A DNA stretch of 64,000 nt, from assembly GCA_020736575.1 (NCBI GenBank), contig JAGPYM010000015.1:372001-436000 (forward strand), given 5' to 3'. The position numbers were made by a program, and so were the translations under genes. This stretch comes from Thelonectria olida (Eukaryota > Ascomycota > Sordariomycetes > Hypocreales > Nectriaceae). Below, in pieces: positions 11,419-21,161 of the stretch. The notes under the pieces are model-generated. The model was given only the letters and a program-made list of their open reading frames with translations. It had not been told where the DNA came from and did not search any database. Every line of letters starts with the position of its first letter. The stretch's first letter is position 1.

Positions 11419-12366
11419 TCACACATCATTCCGGCTGGCAATGGCTTCTCTGACTATTCTCGCAATTTCGCGAATTTCGGCCTCCTCTTGAGCTCTGTCC
11501 TCGTCCAACACGCCTTCAACACGGTTCTGCGGCCCGGCAATATGAATCTCCCAATCGCTAACACGTGCCTCTAACTCGTCAAGAAGCGAATTGCCTTGAC
11601 GCTCCAACAGCCCGCGTGTTGCCACAGCGTTGGCCTCTAGACTCATCCTCTGCTCCATGATTTTGCTCTTGACATCGTACCACTGCCTGAGCAGCTCGGC
11701 CGCCTCTTCCACGTCGCTCCACTCGATCGGCTGCTCGGCCAGATCCTTCTCCCGCACCTCGGCCTCGGTCTTGTCGCTGCTATAGTATTGTTGCAGCTTC
11801 TCCTCGAACAAGCTCACGGGCATGAAACCTTCACGCTCGCTGGCCGAGCCCCCGGCGGCGACTGGTTGGGCAGTGATCGGTCTACTGCTGGACCAGCAAT
11901 AATAGAGACAGGTAATGAGGGCCACGAAACCTAATGGGATTGTGTACGCGATGGTTTGAATGTCGGCAGATTTGACCACGACCTTTCCGGCATGCTCGAT
12001 TACGAATGCCTTCGTGTCTGGGGCGCGATTGGCTAAGAGAGAAGGAAAGCTGTCCGTGGAAGTGTTGAAGCTGCCATTGATGGCGATGACATAAGGAGGG
12101 AGGGTTCCAACACGCCAGTCAGCAGTGCTGAGGTTCATAAGCTGCACCAATCGTGTTTGGTTCGTGGTGGAGTGATTGTATCCTTTCCAAGCTTCCATTG
12201 TGGGCAAGAATCGCTGACAGGTGTCAGAGTGTGACGAGAGAGGCGGGACGCCGAGAGGCTTTGATGAGACTCGCAAATAGAAAGAATAGGATGTCAAAGT
12301 CGACTGAGGAGACGAACCGATTCTCGCAAATATTGTTGCCTCAAATGTCGAATCACTTACGAGCAA
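11419..12366 (-). CDS. Single-pass membrane protein with cytosolic coiled coil, unknown function (5' end unresolved)
   Basis: An open frame of 315 codons ends at 11419. The reliable part begins near the ATG at 12198. It has an N-x-S/T-rich, probably extracellular segment (several NxS/T sites: NHST, NQT, NLS, NGSF, NTST), one hydrophobic helix (TIAYTIPLGFVALITCLYY), then a charged helical tail of about 150 residues rich in E/R/L heptads. Upstream of 12310 the frame contains what looks like an intron (GTAAGT donor near 12359, CCTCAG acceptor near 12304). A second branch point/acceptor (ACTAAC...GAAG) precedes that, so one or two small 5' exons are likely missing from this model and I could not find the initiator ATG. 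A signal peptide would fit. No known family recognised. It is the first of several membrane or coiled-coil orphans leading to the NLR. Confidence 0.5.
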   Translation of the reverse strand: MLVSDSTFEATIFARIGSSPQSTLTSYSFYLRVSSKPLGVPPLSSHSDTCQRFLPTMEAWKGYNHSTTNQTRLVQLMNLSTADWRVGTLPPYVIAINGSFNTSTDSFPSLLANRAPDTKAFVIEHAGKVVVKSADIQTIAYTIPLGFVALITCLYYCWSSSRPITAQPVAAGGSASEREGFMPVSLFEEKLQQYYSSDKTEAEVREKDLAEQPIEWSDVEEAAELLRQWYDVKSKIMEQRMSLEANAVATRGLLERQGNSLLDELEARVSDWEIHIAGPQNRVEGVLDEDRAQEEAEIREIARIVREAIASRNDV

Positions 12367-13285
12367 AGGTATGAGATTGCTTCGCGCTCTCCACGTTAGT
12401 CGTTTCGTCGACTAATTCTTGTGCAATCAGGCCTCGCAAACACACGCCGAGATAAGGGTAATTGGAGAGGCGAATAGCTAGAACATCTTAGGTGTAGCGC
12501 AACAACTCGAGCCCTCCCTTCAGTGTGAAATGCAAGTACAATATCTGCCTTCAGCCAGCCCAGACTAAAGCAGCAGCAGCATATCACATCACATCACATG
12601 GCATCTTCCAGCGGCAACAGACCCATCGCTGAGCGGGGCTTATTCGCACATGCTGGGGTGAAAACGGGGCAATCTGCATGACTCCGCACACAATTGCTGA
12701 ACTAGCAATGCATGATAGTGAGTCGATGTGCCGGAGTTGGCCTCGTCGACCTCCCTGTCCAAGCCCCACGGGGAAAGCCCTTGCCACCCGCGAGTTGTCC
12801 CACGAGAAGCCTTACCGGTGAACTATCGAAAGCTTACGCCGGTGGACCTCATGCGGGATGCGGCTGAAGCTTCCCCGTCTGTGCGCTCCGGCTCAAGAAG
12901 TAGAGAGTGAGTAGAGAACGAGACTAGGTACGAAGTACCGACGAGGGGTTGAACCACTCACACAATTGTGGTGAGATGGCCAAAGTAGGGAGGGACACTG
13001 TCACACTGAACCGATAGCGCCTTGCGAGCCGCCCCGTCACTAAACTAGTTTGCATGGATCACAGCTTGAAAGTGGCGTCCTCGCCTGTCGTCAAGTACAA
13101 GACGGTACGTTTGAAGTGCACGCACCGGAGGGCTTGAAAAGAGTTACTGTCAGGCAAAGGATGCGGGGTATTTGAATTCTAGACGAGCACCCTCCTTTAT
13201 GTAAGTACCGCATACTAGGATACAAATGTGAATGTGGAAAGTAGTCTATTTGCCCTGTTCATACTACGTAGTAGACACCCTCTGT
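12367..13285. other. Intergenic; probably holds missing 5' exon(s) of the upstream minus-strand gene
   Basis: About 0.9 kb. The minus strand near 12,580 reads ATG followed by three CTG codons, CTT and then TAG, a tempting signal-peptide start that stops at once. CATCACATCACATCACATG repeats lie at about 12,582-12,600. No independent gene is supported. Confidence 0.35.
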
Positions 13286-15838
13286 CTAGCTTTCAGCCCC
13301 CGAACTAGGGAAATCAACGCGATGCGAGCTCAGCCGATACCCAGACACTACCATTTGCCCGGACGCGTCCACCACCCGGCCCATCACCAGCTCCAATTCG
13401 GCGGAGCGCTGATTGACGCAAAGATCCAAGTCCATTTCTAGCCAATCGTATGCTCCGTTTCTCCCTCGCGTAGTCGCCGGCTGCACACCGGCCGGTAGTG
13501 TGTCCATGTCGTATCGTAGAAAGGCCTGATTGCCTGGGCCTGGGGATGAATGAACAGTGTTAGCCCACTCGCCGATAGATACACAGCTGCTCGGACACTC
13601 ACCAAAGCCGCTTGCTGGTACATGGGTCGGTCGGTCTTTCTTGTCGGCGTGCCCTAGGATAATGACTTTGAGCTGTCCACTCTTTCCGCTGTTGCGAGTA
13701 AAGCGCCTTCCGATGCTGCGGCTGACTTTGACATCCTCGTGCGGCAAGATGAGATCGCCTTTGTCCACCAGCCAATTGATCATGTTCTCTGCTCTCGCCT
13801 CTCGGGCGAACGTGTCAGTGTATTTGAGAGATTCGTGATGCTTATAATCGCGCCACGGCTCGGCCATGACGATGCCAATATTGTAGGGGCATGCGATGCT
13901 AGGTGCCGGTTGCTCGCAGCCTACCCCAAGCCCGGTGAGCACTCCTCCTCGAACTGCGGCTGACCACCTGGTTGTAGTGTTAGTCTCGTTTCAAAGCCAA
14001 ACTCGCAAGAGGCCATCGCCGATGTTACATGTTTTTTGCCCTCGTCACGGTGAAACCGCTTTGGCGGGCCACTTTGTCAATCTCCCGGTATAGGTATTCG
14101 CTTCCTGAGAATCCACCAGAAAGGAGAAGGGCCTGAATTGGGTAGACCGAAGTTAGCAACTGAGCCAATGAGTCGATTCCTTCTCATACCTTGACCTGAC
14201 TTCCTTCTCTCATGACCTGGTTATGCTGATCCCAGATGAGGCCTATCGTCCCTTTCACCGAGGACTTGTACATTTCAACAAGATCGTCACTTTGGCAGAG
14301 CATAAACTCGTGAGCATCCTGGGGTATCAATGGACGCGGGTGACATACCTCGTGATTAACAGTTGCCCGTCAATGATTCCCCGCGCTGGGTCGTTTGGGA
14401 GCTGCATATTCCCACTGAGAGCGAGGCGTTCTGGCTGATCACCCGGACCCTTGAAATTATGCTTGATGGGAAGAAATCTTCTAAGAAGTTCCTGAAGGTT
14501 CTTATTGAGGCTCACGTTCGATCCCTGTCCGTATTGTCCCGACTCGGACAAGTCATACTTTGTGACTCTCTCGAAATTCTCCTGGCCGAGTCTCCGAGGA
14601 AGGAAAACGTTGAGAAAATTGCTGTCAATGTAAGAAGCACCGCACTTTCGACCTATGATAGTGTGAGCAGAGGGGTTTAAGTTGAGTGCGATGTGATTGA
14701 GGTGAGACTGACCGCAAACGCTGGTAAACTTGCTGAATTTGAAAGTCGGCGAAGCCTGATCTACTCTGTAGGAAACCAAGTCCTGTATCCTGTCAGCTAA
14801 ATACTCTAAAGCAGTTCGTCTTGAAACTCGACAAGGGAAAAGCATTGACTGACCACAGTGCCACCGCCGGCGTCGACAACAGTGAAGCATTGCCCCTGCA
14901 TTCATATCAGTCAGATGCTGGACGACGGGAAATCTTTGGAGGCATACAATCTGAAGTCGATCAATGCCTTCCTCTCTGGCACCCTTCATGGTCCACTGGG
15001 CGCATGCTTCCGGCTCCGAGACAAGGCGGATGTTGCCCATGCTCTCGAAGTCGAGGTAGTCGTAGAATGCCAGAGTGAATGCATCGTTGACGGCTCGAAA
15101 GATTTGATTGCACGCCCCGTAGGTCCATTCCTGATGTCTCCATGTCAGTCACAGCCACGCGCAGCTCAGGGCAACTGTCGAGTCCATACCGCAGGATGGG
15201 TTATTACAAGGTCGATGGGGTACTCTTCCAGTCTTCGGGGATTGTCTGTGTGATCGAGCTCAATCTGTCGTCGAGCGTTGCGAGCGACCTCGGTGAGATA
15301 AGTCATGACAATCTCTGGGGCACTCTTGGCTAGATGGAGGGGATATTGCACATGAGCATCGCTCCGGGAGCGTGCCTCCACCTGGCGAATATCTTGTGTA
15401 GCTTCTCTAAGCTCCTTCAGCGCGGCGAGTCGCTTGCTTGGCTGGAACTTTAGCTTGGAGAGACGGATCACATAGTCGGCATGCTTGATGTTTCCCCATC
15501 GGGGTATGGCGGGCGAGAAGGTGAACTGAGACTGGACTTTCTCGCTGATTTCCCCCTGCCAATTGTCGATGATGCGAACTTCGCTGGACGTTTGGCCGTC
15601 TGGAGTAGTCATGGACCAGGCGACGCCTGCGCATACGCCGAATCCGAATCAGCTCACGCCCAATGAGTCTGCGACTGCTCACCCGGAGAACTTTCCACTC
15701 ACCACTGTATGTCGTTCCGTAGTCGAAACAAATGACGAAGCGCGGTTCTCCTGTTGAAAGGAGCTCGCTTTCCAAGCCTGGGATCTCGCTACCGTCAAAG
15801 CCATGCTGTAGTTCGAAGTCTGGGTTCCTTGGGTCCAT
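13286..15838 (-). CDS. Hsp70-like ATPase (actin/Hsp70 fold, divergent fungal family)
   Basis: ATPase of the Hsp70/actin superfamily, of the divergent type common in filamentous fungi (Hsp12A-like), which lack a canonical substrate-binding domain. I read ten exons from the ATG at 15838: 15838-15703, 15626-15190, 15130-14948, 14895-14854, 14782-14713, 14652-14349, 14289-14190, 14132-14029, 13967-13603 and 13539-13286. They total 1,995 nt (664 aa). Phosphate-1 is FDYGTTYSGVAWSM (about residues 40-53), phosphate-2 is TVVDAGGGTVDLVSY, and the adenosine-type loop is LLLSGGFSGSEYLYREI. The C-terminal third is unlike chaperone SBDs. Two introns use GTCAGT donors. The penultimate intron is a multiple of three with no stop, so read-through would also stay in frame. 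It is head-to-head with the coiled-coil gene at 16505 (666 bp between starts). The client is unknown; a role as a regulated ATP switch is inferred. Confidence 0.88.
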
Positions 15839-16504
15839 TGCTATGTCATGCACCAAGGTCATAGATTTGAAGTTTCGCTTACAGTAGTTGAGCAATTCTC
15901 CAAAGGACACCAGATTGAGTCGGCTCGAGGCATGGTAATACGCAATTACTTAGCTGCGTGCCTCACATGGAGGATTTCCTTGGGAGGCGGTGGACAGACG
16001 GGAGGGGTGACTATATCCAATTGGCTTTGGAAGATATGGTAGCTAAGAAGACGCAGTACTGCGTATTCTGCCCATGTCCTGCAACATGCAATGCAGTGCA
16101 TTGGCGGCGTGGGATAGCGCCAAGTAGCTAATGGAAGACGGGGGGGACTGGTTGAAGAGGCGGAGGCGGCGGCGGCGGTGGTGGTGGTGTGGCACCAGGC
16201 TGCCTGGCAGTTGCATATTGCCTACATGTGTACATGCACATACTTATCTAGTTACCCATGGAAAGGCAAGGCGAAGTCCTTTCGCATCCCAAACCAGATG
16301 GTTTACCCCAGGTGAGGCTCATTCGTGCCTGGACGATCCAGGGCTTCACCCTGCTCCAACTACCCTACGCGTCAGAACAACCCCCGACCAAATCCGACTT
16401 TGTTTCGAGAGCATTGAAGACGTCGGCGACGCTCGAGACCATTTGTGTTTTCTGTTTCTAGCCCTTTGTGACTCTAACATTCTCGAGTCAGCACTGCGAC
16501 GACC
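15839..16504. promoter_or_regulatory. Shared divergent promoter, Hsp70-like / coiled-coil gene
   Basis: 666 bp between two outward start codons. It contains a purine/GGCGGTGGTGGT microsatellite at about 16,157-16,190. The frames here (16131-16508, 16258-16461) have no protein features. Common regulation of the flanking genes is possible but not shown. Confidence 0.4.
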
Positions 16505-18709
16505 ATGAGTGTGTTCTGCTGCTTCGGGGGAGGCGGCGGAAGGAGAAGAAACGAGAACCCAGGGAGGCTCAGGCCACTTGTAAGAAGCATTGAGTGCCCA
16601 AAACCATCGAGACATTCACTTATCAAAACGTAGCCAAGCGAGACAAATAATGCGCAGCCGCAAAGACTGATCCGACCGCAGAACATCGCCATCCCAGATG
16701 CGCTGAAAGAAGATGCACCTGGAGCAAATCCTCCACCGAACCCCGGAACCATACCGCATGGTGTTCAACATCAAATGAATCCCAACTCTGGCGCCAATCC
16801 AGCATATCGCTCGCCTAGAACACATAATCCCCCAAATCAGCCCCGACGCGAGACCACGCATGACCACCCACAGGACGATTCTATGGACGAAGCAGCCGTC
16901 GCGTTGTTCAATGGACACGGAGTTCCGCCAGAAGGACAAGGCCCTCCTTCCATCAGACACGAGCTTGCAGCCGACGTGCCAGCGAACAGTCGGCAAAGGC
17001 AGAGTCGATTCGCCAGCTCCGAACCAAATCTTGGCCAGCAGAGCGAACCGGGCGACAGGCACCATCCTGAGGCCTGGCTTGACGATGCAGAGGAGAATGT
17101 AGTCGTCCAGAACTCGGGCAAGTCGCAGTGGTTTGGATTCATGAGAAGGTCTTCTGGATTGCCAGATCTAGGCGCGCAGCAGTCTTTTCTGTCCCCCGAT
17201 GATGCTCAGGCACTCAAGGAGTTCTGCCGCGTGCACAAAGTCCCGAAAGATATGCGGCAGATTTGCAAGGTCCTCCCATCGGCTTCCTCCCAACTCGGTA
17301 AAATGTCGCAGGACATCGAGGGATTGGAGAGTGGGTTGCGTCACAAAGACGACAACATAACCGCCTTGCAAAAGACGATTCAAGAGGGAGGGGAAGACCT
17401 ACGAGGACTACAGGGCAAAATAACACAAATTGAGAGGCAAAAAGTGAAAGAATTGCGGAAAAAGGACGAGACGATACAGCAGAAAGACCAAACCATCGTC
17501 AAGAACTTGAAGGACTACAACATTGGTCGGACTGAGCTTATAAACAATCACAGGGCTGCTTTGGCGGCTGAGAAGTCTAAGCGAGAGGAAGAGAGTGGCA
17601 GACTGACGACGCAAATATGGACCATGGGCAATACCCACGCGAAAGCTCTGGAGGAGAAGGAGACGAAGCACAATGAACAAATGAAGTCTCTGGAAACCGC
17701 GCTTGAGTCGACTCTCCTGGAGGAAAGGACGCAACATGCGGAACGGACCAAGGCCATGGAGGAGAAGCATGCGCTGGAGCTCCAGCAAGAAAGAACACAG
17801 CACCAAGCAACGCTGAAAAAGGCCGAGAAGAAGATCGAGAGCCTCAGGGTGTATCTCAGCCGGTCCACGGGAGCCGATAGCTACAGGCCCATGCCCGACG
17901 ATAGCTTCCAAGGCAGCTTCCAGCAGCTGGCCCAGCGCATCACCAACCTCGTCGCCCTGGTGTCGCGCCCCGACCCAAGCCGCCTGAGCCGCGACGTCGA
18001 CCCGACCAGTTTTCTCGCTCGCGACGCCGCGCGGGGCAGCAATCGCGGCTGGCCACAGTTTGTGCGCAGCATCTGCTGGGCAGTCCTCGTGCGCGGCTTC
18101 TTCAGCGGCCCCAAGGGCCTGGGTGCCTTTGGTGGCCCTGGTACCTATGGCCATGCGTTGGCAAACCACCTGACGGATCTCTTGAGGGTGTCCCAGGACG
18201 AGAGCGGGACGGGCGTCTTGTCTGGTAGGAAGCCAGTCGCAGCCAGCGACGTCAGCAGAGCTGAGGCGACTCGCGCCGAACTCTTTGACGCCTTCATCGC
18301 AGGTCTACGTCGTCACATCAACGACAATAACTACGTGCATGCGATCCGCGCCAATGTTCAAGCCGTCGCGGACGAGCTGTTTGCCTCGCTCCAGCGCGTG
18401 AGCGCAATGAGCCTGGCCCCGTCGGCGAGGAACGACCTTGCCGACATTGCAGAGTCTACGGCAGTGCTTGCGCTCGAGATGGGGTCACAGAGGGCGCAGT
18501 GGATGCTAGAGACGTGCCATCATGGCGAGAATGTTATCGCCGGGGAGCGTTTCCAAGACGCCGATAGCACCTGGGACTCTGGAAGCATCACGGTTGAGTT
18601 CATGACGCTGCCGTGTCTGACCCGGGTTGGCGATGGGCGCAAAGACACCTCGGCACGCATTGTTGTCAAGGGGGAGTTTGTCGCGAAGCGAATTGATAGA
18701 ATTGTATAG
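16505..18709 (+). CDS. 708-aa coiled-coil protein with conserved-looking C-terminal domain, unknown function
   Basis: Two exons, 16505-16579 and 16658-18709 (2,127 nt, 708 aa). The short first exon is easily missed. It encodes MSVFCCFGGG, a basic Arg cluster and RPL; the spliced frame then continues PQRLIRPQNI. The N-terminal Cys pair with adjacent basic residues is a candidate acylation and membrane-targeting signal. Residues about 30-140 are Pro/Asn/Gln-rich and disordered. A segment at about 165-230 (PDDAQALKEFCRVHKVPKDM) precedes a long heptad-rich coiled coil at about 230-425. A GC-rich, Ala/Arg-rich globular C-terminal region (about 430-708) contains WPQFVRSICWAVLVRGFF. I do not recognise the C-terminal domain. 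The divergent Hsp70-like neighbour suggests they may work together. Confidence that this is a gene is high; function is unknown. Confidence 0.82.
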
Positions 18710-19533
18710 GTAGCATGTAATGCATCTGTTGAGATGGTTTAAGTCTCGGTCCATTTTAGTCGTATTATCATGTCACATATGTTGACAATTAGAGTACCCA
18801 GTCATAATATCCTCTCTCATCCTTTCGACATATCTGACGCTTCTGCCCTGCATAGGTCAATTGTATTTCTTTCTGTACTCTGAGAGATGGATGGGATGCA
18901 ATGAGATTGGAACAATTGCGAAATCGCACAGAGACACCGCCGTCAAAGCCCTCGCCAGTTGTAAATCGCATGCCGCCGCCTTCCGTGGTCCAGGCCATGA
19001 TCCATGACAACCCCAGCCTGCAGCAGCAAGCTAACGTGCAGCGTACAGCTCAGTACTACAGTACGCAAAGGCGCAGCTGCGCACAATCTCCTTGAGGTCT
19101 AGCCAAGCATACGCTGCCCCTGTAGAGCCTTGAACGCAGCGTCTATCACAAAGTAGCGCGGTCGCCTTGCCATCGCGTAGAGCACAATTGTGCCCCCATG
19201 TTCTTAGTGCCTTTCACGCCGGATGGCGATGCCGAGTTTTCAGCCCAGAGCGAAAGCCATTGAGAATGTGCCTCGTTCCCGCATTGAAGGATACTTGCAG
19301 GTACCTTGGGCTGATTTTGCCAAAGTTGCCCTGCCGAGTCCAGCAGAGCCGCGTCCTGGAGCAGCTGGCTGCCAATGCCCCCCGCCTCCAAGTCCATGCA
19401 GTCCCCGAGGCCTTGGCCACGGGTTTCTCAGTGCATTCGCCGAAGAGTTCACTCTATTAAGAAAAAGACCTGAGAGGGCATTCGAACTCGTACTGCACAG
19501 CTGCTCTTGCCAAGGGCTATTGCATCGCTTCAC
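18710..19533. other. Intergenic, no gene seen
   Basis: About 0.8 kb between the coiled-coil gene and the 7-TM gene. Overlapping frames at 19146-19590 on both strands are chance or 5' leader of the next gene. An unspliced in-frame extension upstream of 19534 begins only at a TTG codon. Confidence 0.45.
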
Positions 19534-20996
19534 ATGGACCTGAACACCACTTCCTTCATCACCGGCCTCTGGGACCTCCCCAGCCAACCACTTCCCAGAG
19601 ATGAGGAGAATGGAGGCAGAGTGGCTGTCATCGTTTGGCTCCTCGTTACGAGCCTCTTCGTCTGGCTATTCTACAGGCAAGTCTCGCCGCTCTTGCAGCA
19701 GCCGGCCCAGTCGCCGACACAATTAGCGATGAAGACGGGGTTGAGGAGCATCATGTGGGCTGCTATTCTTCTATCATTGTCAGTACAATTACCATCCGAT
19801 TGATCTTTAGCATTGAGACTGACTCGAAATACGAACTAGACGGTACTTGATCCTCGTCGTCGATAGATGGCTTCACTTTAGGAGAGCAAAAGCCCCGTTC
19901 GGCTACATCCTCGTCGACCCCGTCTTCGAACCCCTCGACCTCGGTTCCACGATTTTTATACTTTGGGGAACGTACTTGCTTGTTGCCAGCCAAGTAGCGG
20001 GTTCTATGACCCCGAAGAAAACTGATTTCAGGTGGTGGGTGCCTCGGACCGCACTCATAGTCATCTGCTATGTAACTCTGGCATACGTTATCCTGTACCT
20101 GGTGGAGGCCATCCTATGGGTGCAATTTTCCAAGCTGGATCTCATCGACCGCATTGCAAAGGCTCGTACCACGTCCGAGGTGGCAATGCGGGCTCTTTTC
20201 TTCGTGGCCACCTTGTCGATCGCTGGGCTCGCGGCTTTTGGCTGGTGGAAGATTAGCAGTAACCACGGCGACTCTCGCAAGGTCTGAACCAGACTCGGCC
20301 TAGGATACCACGATTTGTTGCTAATGTTGAAAATAGTTCATCGTATACCTCTCCACCGCCACCCTCTTCCTACTCGTTCGAAACACCTTTGCCCTCGCCG
20401 TCTACGGACCTAAGGGCAGACGTCCACATCTGCTACTCAAACGAGACGTCATATACGGCTTGTTCAGTGAGCTGTACTTCTTCTTTGTATACTGGTCTTC
20501 CCGAGAGGTGGCCAGTGAAGAACGAGACTCCAGAGAGAGCCGAGACTGCGTTGAGTCTGATCTGAGAAAGTTCATCATTGAGAAGCTGGAAACGGACACA
20601 GATCACCGCGTGCTCCAGTCTCCGGCGTTCGGGGATCTTCTCAGTGCTGTCAGCAACCCCATCACGCTTGGTAACATCCTTGCTACAGGCACTCTTTCGC
20701 AGAATCTGCACATCGACGACGATGCGAAGCGTGTCTTTGCGAATGCTTACATTGAGGCGCTGCGCTCAGAGTACGGCGAGATGAATCCCAGACTGGGACG
20801 GAACTTTGAGAACACTCGCCCCCAGTCTGTACCTAGTATGCTCCTCAATCTGGGCCGCATGTCAGCAAACAAGGGACGGAGCAGCGTAGCCAGTTGGAGT
20901 CGACGGACAGGGACCGCCAGCCCTGGAGACTCTTCGCCTAGACCGCGACTATACAGGTCGACGGAGAAGCTGAGGAGCATGCTCAACCTGTCATGA
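19534..20996 (+). CDS. Seven-transmembrane protein with long serine-rich cytosolic tail, unknown function
   Basis: Three exons, 19534-19778, 19840-20281 and 20337-20996, sum to 1,347 nt (448 aa). Hydrophobic helices in order: VAVIVWLLVTSLFVWLF, the WAAILLSLRYLILVV region across intron 1, LGSTIFILWGTYLLVA, a VICYVTLAYVILYLVEAILW helix, ALFFVATLSIAGLAAFGWW, FIVYLSTATLFLLVRNTF and a VIYGLFSELYFFFVYW segment. That makes seven, the layout of fungal receptor-like proteins. The N-terminus is short with one NTT glycosylation site. The tail of about 200 residues contains an acidic/helical segment (about 280-370) and ends in a Ser/Arg-rich region, suited to phosphorylation. No RTA1, CFEM or Pth11 signature is visible, so it is a GPCR-like orphan. 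The first intron uses a GTCAGT donor. Confidence 0.78.
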
Positions 20997-21161
20997 TGTA
21001 ATGGGAGTAGCACAACGTGGTGATTGGGGGAGAAGGAGGTCAAGTAAGCCATTACTATATACCCGCCATCGTTGTGTTTTGTCATGTATCAATTCACTCC
21101 CATAGATCTATATCATATAATATTTTACTCGCTGTCAATCATCAATTGCAAACCTCAGTTC

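Noticed and set aside
17408..18169. 253-codon minus-strand frame inside the coiled-coil gene
   Set aside because: Shadow of the heptad-rich coding strand; Leu/Phe-rich with no starting context or neighbours.
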